A DNA stretch of 64,000 bases, taken from Rotaria macrura. Lineage: Eukaryota; Rotifera; Eurotatoria; Philodinida; Philodinidae. The translations under genes were made by a program, and so were the position numbers. Under the pieces are notes generated by a model. It saw nothing but the letters and a program-made list of their open reading frames with translations, had not been told where the DNA came from and searched no databases. Below are positions 12,430-26,600 of this stretch, in pieces (position 1 is the stretch's first letter; each line of letters begins with the position of its first letter). The stretch lies in assembly GCA_900239685.1 (NCBI GenBank), contig OENT01000720.1, forward strand, positions 1 to 64,000, in the 5' to 3' direction.

Positions 12430-15400
12430 ATGTCACGCAGTATTCGTGATCTTCGTGAATTGATTTGTTTATCTCGTTTTGGTTTTCGTTCTGATGAAAA
12501 CGATTTCAATAATAATGAAACTAGTGATGATAAAGCTGAATCAAAGAATGATACCGTCCTATTCTATTTTGACCCTTCAATACTTAATAATTGGCTTGAA
12601 TTAACATCATCTCGCTTAGAGAAAATTCGTTCATTGAAAACGAATACATTTATTAATTTTATTTATTTTTGGTTAAAACAATTTGATTATGAACATAAAC
12701 AATCATTATTTCAAATGGAATTCGAATTATTTGTTGAACATTTACTTCTTGCATTTACTCCCAATGACCTTGATTCAATTCAAATAAATCAATTTGCTCG
12801 GCAAATTCTTCATGATATCGATAAACAAATAGGAATAAGTTCCATCGAAAATGATTACAATTTTGTATTTCATATCGATGTATTCAATCGTTATAAACGT
12901 GATAATCAATATCGAACAATATTAGCCGATTTACCGAGTCAATTAACAACGAATATCAATAATCGTTTACATTTACAATGGATGTTAGCTATCCGTGCTT
13001 TCGGACTTCTGTCTATATGCACAGCCGCTGTTGAATTTTTCGAAAAGATTCAAAAATCACTTGAACAAAATAGAACAACAGGTTTACGTTTTTAAATATT
13101 TTTTATTGGTGGATCACTAATTTTTGAAATTAATCAAGAATAGCGAAAATCTATCCGTGTTATCTTATCTCTGCAAGACTAGAATAATAAGCAAGAAAAC
13201 TTCTATGATTTTTTCTATTTCTCATGGCGCAATAGAATATTTTTATTGACACGAGAAATTTGCCAAAGATCCTGTAGAATAATATTGCTTGTAGGCTCTA
13301 TGTGGTTGTTAATAGAACTATTCATATCCATTTCATTAACTTTGCTGTTAGAGTAAAAACGCATTTCAAATATTCATTCTACAGCAAAATACAGTGAAAA
13401 GCATTTGTTTGAATTGAATCTGTACAATGGTTCAGTTTTTTTTTCAAATAAAATTTGCCATGCTTTTCGTAAATATAATATTATTTTAGTTGAATCCTAT
13501 TCATTTCAAAATGAAAATCAATCTTTATCAAACAACCCGTCCGAGCAATCAAAAAATCGAATTTTAACTGCACTAAGGTTCTCAGTGATCTTATTAAAAT
13601 TTTTTTCATTGAATTATCTTACGCTTTTCTCTTCCATTTAGAAAAGATTATGTTGATGTCATTGAATATTTTATTAAAACAAATCAATTAACTGGTGATT
13701 ATCTTGACGAACAAAATCGAAATGTTCTTTTTCATGCCTTACCTATGGGAAACACTGCTATGATTGAACATTTACTAAAATCAGTTGAGTTATTATATTA
13801 AACATCACACGATTTTTTAACTTATATGAAAAGTTATAGAGAACGACTATTCAGTTTGTTGCAGAATTTCTAGATAAACTAAAACCCTACACAATAAAAT
13901 GAAGTATATTTCAAAGTAGTTGACGCTCTGATTATGCTTTAAATTGAAATAAGACGGTCTTCTAAGAAAATATTGTATCTGGAACAAGCTTTCAGGATCG
14001 ATTTCAATATTTGTTTCGTTATATATATTGACTGTTTTGTGAGCTCTTTTTGTCATTGCATGTTGATTCAATCTTATATTGCAATCATCCTTTCTTTATT
14101 TTTGGCTATCATCAAAAGAAAAACACTAAAAATAAGTTAACCAATAGAACAAGATACTTAGTCATCCATATGATAAAGATAAGGTTGTCCCAATCCCGTT
14201 TTATTGTTTTAACTACTTAATATTGCTTCTTATCGTCTTATTATATGTCCAATACAGTTTTTAGACGATGTTCTATTTATAAAAGAAAGAATCTTATCTA
14301 GACATACAATTCTATCATATACTGCCTTGCCAAAAAAGCAATATTCGCGTTCACTATCTGCAAATATTGAGCGATAAGTGTTCTCAGTAATTGACGTATC
14401 AGATGAATTTTGAATGAGCATTTTTTTAAATCCATGTTTTAAAATTATTTGTATTGCCATTCAGAATTTCAACTGAACTATCCAATCGAAGAAACTCTTC
14501 TCTTTCGATATAGACATGGTTGATATTCATGACTAGTTTGAAATTCAACATCTTAGCATCGTCTATGGGCTCATTATTTCGGAAAATTCATGTATTAGCG
14601 ACGAGGAAAGGATAATTTATCATGATTAGCCAAGTTGTGATATTAGTTTTCAAATTATGTGATGCATGGTTTTCAAAATTTTTGCATCCTTCTTTGAATG
14701 AAAACTGATGATAAAAATTCCTACGGATTACAATATTGCTGTGATATCATGTCAAAGTCAACATGATGAATAACTCTTTCCTGGTGCTAAAAATTGTGAG
14801 TCTCCGTGAAAATTTATGATCTTGTCACTGAAATTAATTAGAAACGTCTTCTTTGCCTGAATCGAAAGAGAAAAGTTCTTCAATAAATTGTCTTGTGGAA
14901 AGTCTAAATTCTAGAATCTATGGGCAAATATCATTGATATTATCAGTGGAATCAAGTCCGTATAATGATTCTTCAGTAGTTAGATGATTGCGCATAGTGA
15001 GAACCAGATAGCGATAACAAATTTCCGTCGTGATGGATATCTTGCTTACGTATATTGTATCGCATGTCTTTTATTTTTATAAAAGCCATAGATATATGCC
15101 TTAATTATCAGTGATATTAGTCGCCTTTGACGATTATCTCGTTTGTTTCCTGAGAAAATCACAGGTCACTAACTGCTTCTGTTCTTATTCGAAAACAAAA
15201 AACAGACAGTCAATAATTTCAAACGAGAAAAATATCTACTGAATAAAAAACCAACACCATCGAGCGAGGGGTTTTGTACTTTTCAATAAAAATGAAAGAA
15301 GCCTAAACAAAATTGAACTTTCGCCGTTTTCAAAAGCGTTAGACCCTCTCATGATGAATACACGAGAAGGGAGGACCATGGTTCATTTCAAAATTACTAA

Positions 15401-15765
15401 AAAAGATTTGAATTGATTTTTGATAAAATGATACGTCTAAATTATTTTAGAATTTACCAAACTTCAATATAAATTCCATAGCTCAATCTGGAAACAGTCT
15501 TCTTCATCTTTGTGTTAGTCTTCAACGTGTCGATCTCTTAAAATTATTTGTAAAATATTATTCGAATATCAATTTAAATCAACGTAATCAACAGGATGCA
15601 ACAGCACTACATCTTGCCGTAATTTATGGTGATATTGACATAAGCCGTTTTCTTGTCGAATCAGGTGCGGATACAACATTATCAATGAAAACGAAAACAT
15701 GTCTACAACTTTCAACTGAATTTCATCATGAAACTTTGATTGAATTTTTTTCGAAACTTCTTTAA
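12430..15765 (+). CDS. Ankyrin-repeat protein, otherwise unrecognised
   Basis: Four exons, 12430-13081, 13490-13577, 13642-13783 and 15451-15765, give 398 residues with matching phases. The first 217 residues are a helical, acidic region without a known domain. Ankyrin repeats follow: one in exon 3 (DEQNRNVLFHALPMGNTAMI) and at least two in exon 4, with the signatures GNSLLHLCVSLQRVDLLKLF and ATALHLAVIYGDIDISRFLV. Ankyrin repeats bind partner proteins, but no catalytic or targeting domain shows which. Intron 3 is long (13784-15450). Initiation is placed at the first ATG of the long frame. The 64-residue frame just upstream could belong to the same transcript. An AATAAA lies at 15921-15926. 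The gene converges on CERK, whose stop is at 16010. Confidence 0.8.
13784..15450 (+). other. Long intron of the ankyrin gene
   Basis: A 1.67-kb phase-0 intron (GTTGAG donor, TTTTAG acceptor). A 76-residue minus-strand open frame beginning with ATG lies at 14230-14460. It has mixed, protein-like composition but no family I recognise and no flanking exons. Nothing else stands out. Confidence 0.45.
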
Positions 15766-16009
15766 TAATTATATTGGATCGCGTTAAGCGAAGAAAAGAA
15801 AGAATTTTATTTTTTATTAGAATTCAATTAAAAGAAGAAGATTTAAAAAAATACATATGTTTATACCTAAAAATAAGATGACAAAAAGAGTAAAAGGGAA
15901 AAGGAATGCATTGATACTTAAATAAACAGATTCTTATTTTGCATCGATATATAAATAAATAGATATTGATTTTGCATTGAAGTATGACGTGCATACATGT
16001 GTAAAAGTT

Positions 16010-19000
16010 TCAAGAATTTGATTCTTGAAATAGTTTGCCTTTTGTAAATCGAAAACAAGGACAACACGGTTCACTTTCTGGTTTGACATACACTCTTTGT
16101 TGATTTTCTTTCAATTTAATACCCGATGCAAATAGTCGAAGTACTTGACGGTGAACACGAATTAAAATTTCATTTCCGCTTATTAATTCCCCATCACAAG
16201 ACCAATTACCTCCGTGTGTGACACCTCGATTTACGGGACGTATAAGAACTTCTCGCACACTAAATCGTTCAACATTAGGTAACTCTTCAATTGTTCGCCC
16301 ATCGTTCGCAACTTGCCATAAGAAACGAAGAAACCGCGTGCGCCAAGAACTTTTAACAAGAATCAAATCAAATGTTCCATCACCTAGTTAAAGCATATAT
16401 TTATCATTCATACGCAATTAAAAAGATTGCGTGAGGGAAAAGGAAGCAGAGATCGATCATGAGTTTGAAAATAAATGATGCTAGTTTTCCACTGTCTGAC
16501 TAGTTTAACATCGATTCGAATGACATTATGAGGATCAATGAAAAAGCAATAAAGCCTGTGTAATTGTTTTATTTGACAATATTAAGGATATGATCTATTT
16601 TCAGTTAATACTAATTCGATGATGTTACAGAAAACAATCTTCTGAAGACTAGACGCTCTGATTTCATCACCGGTAGTTAGTGCTTACTCACTTTGTTTGG
16701 CAAAACGCAGACTTGCTTTATGCTTTGAAACGACCAAAATGACCACATTAATATTTTCTCAATGTGTTCCAGTATTATCAGCATCTATCCTCGTGACTAG
16801 AAGCGAACAATTATATTCATAGACTAAGAGTTCCAAAGCAATAGGAAACTCAGCAAAGACTATTCTATAGATTTCGAATACGATGGGGAAATATGCGATC
16901 TTAAAATATCGAGCTATGTTTTGACTTGTACATGCCTTTGTCTATGTTTGTTTAAGATTCTCCCTATTCGGTCAGTGTCGTAGATTGAGATTTAACATGA
17001 TCATTTGCTTCCTAATAAAACACGATCAATCAACAAAAACTTGTCATGCAGTCCAGCTAAAATAAAAATATTCGTCTCGGACGTACAGTTTTCTACATAG
17101 GACATGGTTGGTTCTATAAATAACTAATTGAACGATCAGTGTACCCTATAGACTGTCTTTTCATCTGTTGATTTTAGCTCTTTTCAAATGAGTTCATACA
17201 ACCATATAGAATCATCTGTCCTCCATGTCTTCTGTGAGAAGTCAGCAAGCAATTCTAGCCTTAGTTCTTTTGTCCGACCTGTATTTATTTTCTTCCTGGT
17301 ATCCTTGTATCAAACAATTACTCGTGAATGCGGAGGGGAGGGGGAGCGTGAAGCAGAAGGACGAAAATAATGAATTCACAATAATATAATAAATATTGAT
17401 CTTACCTAGATGGACAAATGGCGACATTCCATATTTACTTTTTGCACAAAGACACGGCATATTTAGACAATTAATTGTCGTATATCTTCCTTCACATTTT
17501 ATTTTTACAGGTATTTCTTTGCTAGGATCCAATTCTGTGTCATCAGCACATCTTGTACAATTGTGTCGACAATAAACTGAACTTTGCGTTGAATATTTAC
17601 TAGTTGTGTCCGATGATTTATTAATTGAATTTATGTCAGCTAATGTTGAATTACTATTATTTATTAATAGTTGACGATCAGATGAAACGATGGATGTAGT
17701 ATTCGAAGAATCCGCCGATGCTATTGGTTCCGATTGAGAAAGTTCGACTGATTGATTTGATGATAATGTTATAGTTAATTCACTTTGATACGATGAGTGA
17801 CGCAGAAATTGACAAAAGCCCGCTAAATCATATCTTAGTGGCCCTAGGAAACGCCACTTGTCGGATTGATGAATAATATCACCGAAGAAACCATAGGCGA
17901 GCATCGTTGCCATAAAGCGTACAAAACCATTCTCATTGTGGACCTTCGAACAAAGTAAATTAGATTATCAAAGAAAATCCGATTTCTTACTGTTGTTATA
18001 TCAATTAATAGTGATTCTCCAACAATAATTTGTAATGCACTTGTAACAGGATCATTTAAACCTGTTGTACCAAAAACGACGGCATCAGTTGAGCCGGCGG
18101 GAATAATACCGATTCTTAAATTTGGGCGCATGACAGTAACTTGAGGATTATCCATGTCTATGTTTTCATCTCTAGCGGTTCTCAATAACAGTCCATGACA
18201 TAATTCAGCAAACATTCCATCACCACCAACACAAACGAGACCATCATAATCATCGATTGTTTCGTTTAGAACATATTCTCGTGCATGATTAGCGCGTTCG
18301 GTATAGATTGAATCAACAATTATATTTGCTTGTTCAAATATAGGTAAAACTTTTTTATTATAAACAGTTCGTGCATTACCTTAAATTATAATTTCATCAT
18401 AAAATATGATAAACACAAATTTTCTATTTAACTATCGAGAGCCGAAAATTTCGATTGGCTATTCAAATACAATCAATTAACGTTTGATCTTATCTTTCTT
18501 TATGATTAAGTTACTATCTTAAATAGATTTCATTGCTATTACTACATAATGTCACACTACAATCAAGTTTTCCCATAAGTATTCGTTGTGATTCGAATCA
18601 AACTATGGGGAATTGTAAAAAACACGAATATTTTATGACTAAGCAATTTAAAATTAGCATTGAATATCATTCACGTTGAAGTCATTCGTTTTACTTCATC
18701 AATATAAAACCATGTTAACCTTTCATTCAATACGCTTGAGAATGATAATGGAAAAGTGCTAGAAAGCGTTTATTTTCTTAGATCTAATAGATATATTCAT
18801 TGTCTTCTGTAGAAAGGAGTATCTTATGCCATCAAAAAAAGAAGAAAGAGAAAAAGTCAATTTTCCTAGTAACCTGTCCTTGGTTACTGACGTTAGATTG
18901 ATTCCAGAAAACTTATGCACGTGACTTTATACCCATCAGAATTCGAACCCGAAGTATTTCGAGTGGCTGTGTCTGTATGTAACTGTGGTTCATTCTTGAG

Positions 19001-19810
19001 ACTTTTTTACTCATAAACTTGCATTTCAATCTTACTTCTGTTGCACACAGAAGAAAGAAAAAATCAATGTTTCTATTAAATGTCAGTGTTTGACTTACCT
19101 TTGCCTGATAATGGATTAACAAAAGATAATAAACGATGTGGTCTGTGTTTTAATGTTGATAAGCATAGATTAAGATTTGCATATAATTCATTAGCTAAAT
19201 CTTCACTGTCCATTTCCAGTTCTAAACATTTAATATCCCAGTGTATTGAATCCGATACATCAATATATTTTATTTTGATTAATGTCTTAAATAGTAATAC
19301 GACATTACTATCTTTATTCGATGATAATGAAGAAAACAATCTTTTAAAACTAAACTGTTGACGTTTTGAACTAAGCTGATCATTTATTGTTGTCAACATA
19401 ATATCACTTGATTGTTCGGAGTGTCCAGTAGCGGAACCAGTGGAAGAATTTACATTTTTCCTCGATGAATCTGTTGACAAAGTATGTAAACTATTAGTGA
19501 AATTTCCATTGAATTTCCTTGATGATGATGTTTTCTGTTCCACATTCAGTAAGTAGTTAAGAGGTATTGCTTCAGGTATATAATTAGTTGTTATTTTCTC
19601 ATTCAATAATTCAAAATTGAGACGTGTTAACGAAGGTCGGATATGGTTTATTGGAATGTTAATACCTGTTATTTCGTATAAATCGTTTCCTCTATGAATA
19701 TTTGTTGGTGTTGCTGTCTCGAAATCATCATTTCTATCATCTACATATACACGTAGACGATAGAAATTATTTTTAATAAAACATGTTGTGGAATATAAAA
19801 TGGACGGCAT
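16010..19810 (-). CDS. CERK: Ceramide kinase
   Basis: Four minus-strand exons, 19810-19099, 18379-17991, 17943-17406 and 16383-16010, give 670 residues. CERK phosphorylates ceramide to ceramide-1-phosphate at Golgi and plasma membranes. The diacylglycerol-kinase catalytic core is clear: LLSFVNPLSGKG at the end of exon 1, then YDGLVCVGGDGMFAE (nucleotide-binding GGDG). RIGIIPAGSTDAVVFGTTG and GYGFFGDII follow. Exon 3 carries a CERK-type Cys-rich segment (CRHNCTRC, CLNMPCLC) and ends SPFVHLG. Exon 4 resumes GDGTFDLILVK and ends with NWSCDGE and RLFASGIK blocks. Human CERK is 537 residues. The excess here is a Ser/Thr/Asn-rich insert in the PH-like N-terminal region and another after the FCQFLRH block. 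A TAA lies directly before the ATG in frame, supporting the start. It is divergent from STK36, with 863 bases between the two starts. Confidence 0.94.
16384..17405 (-). other. CERK intron 3
   Basis: A 1.02-kb intron, phase 1, that splits the conserved HLG/DGTFDLIL block. It has no recognisable gene, repeat or RNA. The 719-base intron 1 (18380-19098) is likewise empty of recognisable features. Confidence 0.5.
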
Positions 19811-20673
19811 TTAGCAATTTTCTTTTTTGAAAATAGAAAATAATTAACAATGTTAATTTTGATTTACCAAAGCAGATTGGGTTTTTATATGTACAATATT
19901 ACACTGGCCGGAACTTGTCGTATTGTCGTTGATTTATATACAATGACATTGTAAGTAATTGTTAGGGCTAGAACGAACAAAAACAAATCACTCATAGAAA
20001 AATAGGTGAACAATCATACAAAAAGCGTTGTCAATCATATATGAAATGCAACGCTAGTCTTGAAACGTGCGTTTATTACATCGAAGCAAAAGTAAAAAGA
20101 AAAACAATGTCTATCCTTTGGTTCTGGTTGCTTTGCTTTTTAGATTATTTTCCTGTGAAATATGCTGACACATATTTCTTTAGTCTGATTTATTTTGTAC
20201 TGTTTGAAGAAATAGAAGGTATCTTAACAAAAAAACTTCTTATTATTATCTCTTCTCGAATCAATTTATGTACTCGTAATAAAACTATCTTCGAATTTAA
20301 ATCGCGAAAAGAACACATTTATTGATATTAAAGAAAACAATGATAAATAAAGAACGAATAATATTTGATTGAATGAATGACGCTTTCTTTTGGTTGTGTG
20401 ATGTAGCTGTTATTCAAGAACAATATTGAAACTAAGCAATCCTCATGAAGAGACAGATGGCGTTTTGAATTAAAGTTTTTTTTTGTTAATTTCAAAACCA
20501 AAGTCTACATTAGATTTTCTTTTGATTAGTTTTATTGCAAATAGATAAATATTTTCATCTGAATGTATGAATTTAAAATCCTAAGCAACACCCAACATCT
20601 ACCACGAGCATGGCTGTAAAGTTCACCTTTTCATACTTTCACAAATCGAAAGTTGATTGACAAGTTCAATACT
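19811..20673. promoter_or_regulatory. Divergent CERK/STK36 promoter interval
   Basis: The 863 bases between the head-to-head starts of CERK (minus) and STK36 (plus) must contain both promoters. No TATA box or known element is distinguishable. A 94-residue ATG-initiated plus-strand frame (20041-20325) has low-complexity hydrophobic content and no splice context, so I treat it as non-coding. Confidence 0.45.
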
Positions 20674-23600
20674 ATGGAAAAATATATGATTATTTCGCCT
20701 ATTGGCGAGGGCTCTTTTGCTAAAGTGTATCGTGGTCGAGAAAAATATACTGGACGAGTCTGTATTTTTATTTCGATCAATAGAATTCAAATGTTTTGCG
20801 ACTTATTTTTCTCGTTGTCAGGATGTTGCTTTAAAATTTATTTCAAAATTAGGTAAAACAGAAAAAGATTTATATTTCTTACGACGTGAAATTGACATAC
20901 TTCGAAAAATGAAGCATGAAAATATTGTTGATATGATCAATAGTTTTGAAACAAATAACGAAGTAATTATCCATGTTTATCAAATATTTAACATAAAATA
21001 TTGAATTTTATTTTAAGATTGTTGTTGTCACAGAACGGGGTCTTGCTGATCTTTATCAATTGTTGGAAGATGACGTCAGTTTACCTGAGGAAACAGTATG
21101 GAAAATTAAGTGATACGTTTGAAAATAACTTTTATTTCCAATTTATGATAGGTACAAAAAATAGCTTGTCAATTAGTATCGGCTCTTTATTACTTGCATT
21201 CTCACCGTGTACTTCATCGAGGTTTGTTTTATTTTTGTTATTAATTATGAAAATAAAAGATCATATTCTATAGATATGAAACCACAAAATATTTTAATTT
21301 TTCCTGGAGGAAAAGTAAAATTATGTGATTTTGGGTAAGTTAACATGTCGATTGATGACTTAGTTTCTACTTGAAATTAATTTAGCTTTGCACGTAATAT
21401 GACGATGGAAACAATGGTCTTAACATCCATTAAAGTAGACACCAACTTTAGGAATTGATTGTTTTTTATTTCAATATTATTAGGGAACTCCTTTATATAT
21501 GTGTCCAGAACTTGTTGATGAAAAACCTTATGATCATTCCGCAGACTTATGGTAAGATTGATGTGCACGATGAAGTTTCAGATGTGTTATATGAGAACAT
21601 CAAGTATACTGTTGGATGCGATTGATCCTCACAGAAATGTACAAAATAGAAATGTTTTCAGAAAACTTGTACAACTTGACATTATCGTACGAAGGAAGAT
21701 AAAACCGAGAGAAGAATTTAATATGAAGGTTTTGTAATTGAATACGTGAATTGTTCGAACACAAGACTATCTTGAGCTATACAACGATAGTCTTATCAAA
21801 ACATTTATCATTAGAGATCTTTGAGGAACTTCATGCTCGTTTTCGAACGTACCCATGTGAATGATCTTATAGCTTAAAACTTCGAAGTACCATGAATTGA
21901 TGATATCGAATCAATATTTCCCCCTGTATATATCTAGTTTAACTTCAAATAGTAGAAGTAGTATTGGTTTCATTATTTTTCATGTGACAAGATGAAAAAT
22001 AAATATTACTGGACATTGATGGGTACAGTCTTTTTGTTAGATCAGAGTCGTGGCATAGAAGTTAAAAATTCTCTAAGCATGTGATATACTGAAGATTTGC
22101 ATTGGAAAGATCCTTATGTATTTAATGCTATTCTTTTGCATCTCAACAAGAAATAAATATCATGTTCTTTGAACCATGCAATGAATTCTATCAGATCAAC
22201 TAGAACTTTCTTCAAATTAAAAAATTCAACGAATTTCTTTAGTTTGCCAGAAAAAAAAGAGTAATTCTAGTTCGAAAAAATATGCATACTATTTGATTCT
22301 GGCACTCTAAAATAAAAATAGAGAAGCTACTATCCTTTTTATTATGAAACGATTTTTCGTTTTCGAAATTCTGCTACGGACAATTTTCTTGAAAACATTT
22401 TCAGCTAAATTCAATAAAAATTGGTTCATTTGATACCTCTTCAAAATACACATTAGACTAGTAGAATTCTTGAAGATTCATTTTCTAAATAAAAAGTGAA
22501 AATCGGTATAGATATATTTTTCATTAGAAAATATCCGTCGTTATGGAATTGAGTATCTCGCTTGTAGATCATTGAAATGTTTTCTGCTTGTCACATTACG
22601 CAAGAATAAGTATTCATATTGTTGATTTATATCGGATCAGGAAACGACTTTCAGTAACTGTTTATTCTTATTTACACAGAATTAGTTACGAAAAAATAAC
22701 TCTTCTTTTTACACTTTCACTATCCGAACAAACCCGAAAATCAATATGGCTAAACGTTGAAGCCTTGGTAGCGGACGATCTTTATTTCAAAAATGATTAG
22801 CTTCACTATTCACAGCTCAGCGGAAGCTATGTTATACAAATAGTTTCAATCCAAATACGATAAAACAGTTGCTAATGTTCCCGTTTGAATATTTATTTCA
22901 ATTGTTTTCTTGTACTGTTTGTTTGATCAGATTTCTCATGGAAATCCCGTATCAAATAATAGATATTCACAAAAAAAAGATATAATTCTATCACAAACAG
23001 ACGCCGAGTTAAATCAATATATAGAGCAACTTGTTGTTCAGCTTTCACTCATCGATAAATTGAATAACCTTTCCGTACGTCATAATTTTCAGTAAATCAA
23101 ACTTGTTAAGCTAGAAGATGCGTGTATGTTCACAGTGAGATTGAATATCATCAAAGAACTTATGCAAATAAAACCTATATACACTCAGTTCACAGAAGAA
23201 AGAGAAAAGCGTATAATTTCATTTTTCACATCCACCTCACCCTCTGAAGTTTAATTTATGGCAAACCTTCTTTTGCTTTCCTCATCCCATTGGATACGTT
23301 TAATGAATGCTTTACAAGAGAAATACTTTATTTTAAATTCAACGCTTCCGTCAAATAGCCTACGATTCTTCGTTCGTAGATGAAAGAATCCAGCGGGGGT
23401 TATCGTTTCATTTGAAGATGACAATATTGTTCGTGAAAGACGACGAGAAATAATCATTTCGTCTCGATATATGCATGTCTTTAAATTAGGCCACATGAAT
23501 GGCTACTGAATACAGCATGTTAATTTTGGTAGTTGGTTCGAGTAGTGCCTGCCAGTGTAGTGTGTTTATACGTGCTGCACTTTTCGATAACCATAGTCAG

Positions 23601-26600
23601 CAGACTAGGATGTCGTCAACAAACAAACAAACAAACAATCAATTCTCATTTATTCTTTCGCATCATGTCGCGACACACACATTGATAGGAATTAGGTAAT
23701 GGAAGATTTTTTCTTTTGTAAGAAATCGTCTGTATCTGATAAAAACTGATGAATAAAACTGCCAACGATTGCTTATCAACTATTTGATGACTTATTTCTA
23801 GGGCACTCGGATGTATATTGTACGAAGTTTATCATGGTAAACCTCCATTTTTTACTAACAACGTGTTTCATTTGATAAAAATGATCGGAAAAGGTATTCG
23901 ATGCTTGCTTTTCTCTGAATAGTATTTACCAATCAGAGAATTTATCATTTCAGAATCTGTAAAGTGGCCGAAACCAATAAGTTCAGATATGCGCAATTTT
24001 CTAGAAGGTCTTCTTACGAAAGATTCGACTCAGCGTTTGACGTGGCCCGACTTATTACATCATCCGTTCGTTCGAACAGGCGTTAAAGGTTAACAAATAA
24101 TTTCTTCATTCTCATGACATTGAATTAAATAAAATCTTATTTTTATGTTTCAGTTCCACTTTTAACTGAGTCAATTGTTGGCCCATTAACTCAACCACCT
24201 ACTGAAGAACAAAAAATTTTAAAACAACAGCAAATAAAAGCGAAAGGTGTTTCACGAGGTCCTTCGAAACTTCTCTCTAAATTTATGCCAGATGAACATA
24301 GAAAAGTAAGCATTTATTCTAAAGTCAATAAACATCTGTGTGGTTGGTTTTGCATTATCGCGTTGATGATTGCATATTTAAAATATTTTTTCACAAAATT
24401 CGCTAGTAAACTATTCGTTTTATTCAGTACAAATAATTAAGCTTACATTTGGCAAATCATTAATCGAAATACGGCAATACTAATTTAGTAGGAATTCAAT
24501 TTTTATTGATGTTTTGTACCTGTATCGGACCGTTATTGTTTATCGATTCTCAAAGTTTTTATTTTTATAAATATCAGTAGTTCAATGCTTGTCGAAATTT
24601 TTCAGATATCTTTTTCTATCGAACGAAACAGCTTAGTTGTATTGTTACAACTGTTCTTTCGAAGCATCAAGATCATTTGAGAAAAAATTGTCTTTTGATG
24701 TTTCCATTCGTTCAAAAGTTTAACAGGTCGACATTAGTGGTTTAGTCGATGAAATATTTTTTGAAGATGTGTGGTTTCTAAACATTGAAAGTATCAAGGT
24801 GAATTCTTTTATCAGCTCGTGAGAAATCGAATTTTTTGGCAAAGTCAAACAAAACACAAAAGCGTACCTGAATCGCATGGGGTATATATTTCTTTGATAA
24901 CATGAGCTACAGTAGAAGCCCATCTTCGTGCATGCCGACAAGCCTGTCTTTCGTTGCAGTCGAAGAAAACTCGATTGTCATATATGTTGGTAAAGAGATT
25001 TTCTTTACAAATACCTTTTCATATTCTCAATTCTTATTCCGCAGTATATGACTTGTATGAATAAGTTAATAATAATCTATTTCAACTGTTTACCTATCAG
25101 CTCACCAGTATTAAAAAGGCTCGATTTTTCCGAAAATAATTAATACATATCTTCTCAAAACTCATGATCTGAAGTCTAATAGTGTTTCAACTGATCGTTG
25201 CTATATATGGACAAATATAATATCTTGTGTAAGTGAGTATCTACAATCAACCGTACTAAATCTAATGAGAAAGACTCATTTGAACGACCAGAAAAGTTTT
25301 CATCCAAAGTTATATTCTCAGTCAATGGGAGAAACATGACAGCTGTTAAAGACTTGTCATAATTTAGAAGTTCTTTATACATACATCGCATTAGTTTAGT
25401 CTAAATCTCAGCTACTTATACTAATCTTTGTGTGATGAATTAACAAGCGCATGAGACCAGTTTTTGTCAAACGTGTTCTTTAAAAACTTGACTAACTCAC
25501 TAATGTAATAATTTTATAATTAACATACTGCGATTCGAATAAAAACTACTGTAATTTGTAAAGGATGCGCAGAAATCACCTGGCAATAAAGACAAGAATC
25601 CAAAGAAGTCTAAAATTCCAACAGCTCAACACAATGAAGTTGTACCGACATCGAATCCACCAGCAGCGATCGCGCCGGCACCGGCACCAGTAGTCAATCA
25701 ATCGGATCTTGTAGCAGATTCATTAACGATTCAAGAGGATAAATTTGCTACTGCACGCGAAAATGTTCAATCACCTACATTAACAAATCGAACAATAGAA
25801 GAGCAGCAAATCGAACAATATGCTGAACAAATTGAAACGATGTCAAATGAAGAACTAATTAATTTAATTCATCAAGAATCATTTTATAAACTATTTGAAA
25901 AAGTTCAAACAACAATTTTAGCTAAACTGTTAGAATGCACATTAAATGGAGCTTCGTTCTACAGAAATATAATGAAAATTATTCGATTTATATTACAATC
26001 TGATATTGATCCGAATATAATTATATCATTTACCAATTCAATCCATACACCGGATTTATCAATGAAACATCTTAAATCTATTTTAGATCATCAAACAATA
26101 AGAAAAGAAGTATTGAAATAGCTTTTAATTTGTTGTTTTTATTACATACGTCCTGTTAAACACTGTTTCTTCATAGTACTATCTTTTAATTCAGTACCGA
26201 AAATTGAGTAAAACTTGATTTTTTTTCACGTGATTTCTCGCTCATGAAGCGCTTGATGAGTCGTTCAGGCAAATCTTGAAAATCTATATAATTTTCTCTT
26301 TCAAAGAAAACGATGAGTACTCTGTTGGTTTTCAGTTAAGATGTCTATGAGCCAAAATTTATGAAGGATTTTCTCTAAGTAACTATTGCATTGTAGAGAA
26401 AGTTCTCCAGGAGACTCTGATCTTAAGATAAGTGCTTCGTAATAAATTTGAACACTCGATATATATGACTGATCAAAACGAACATCGTGTTTGAAATAAT
26501 GATTGAGAATATTGCGGACTTGAATACACAGTAGAAATTTTCTTGATAATACTTGAAATTCGTTAGCATACGTGATACTTTTGAATTTTAATTACAGCCA

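Noticed and set aside
19080-19361. Plus-strand 93-residue frame
   Set aside because: Antisense shadow of CERK exon 1.
20041-20325. 94-residue ATG frame between CERK and STK36
   Set aside because: Low-complexity hydrophobic and basic content, no splice context and no family; the interval is better explained as a divergent promoter.
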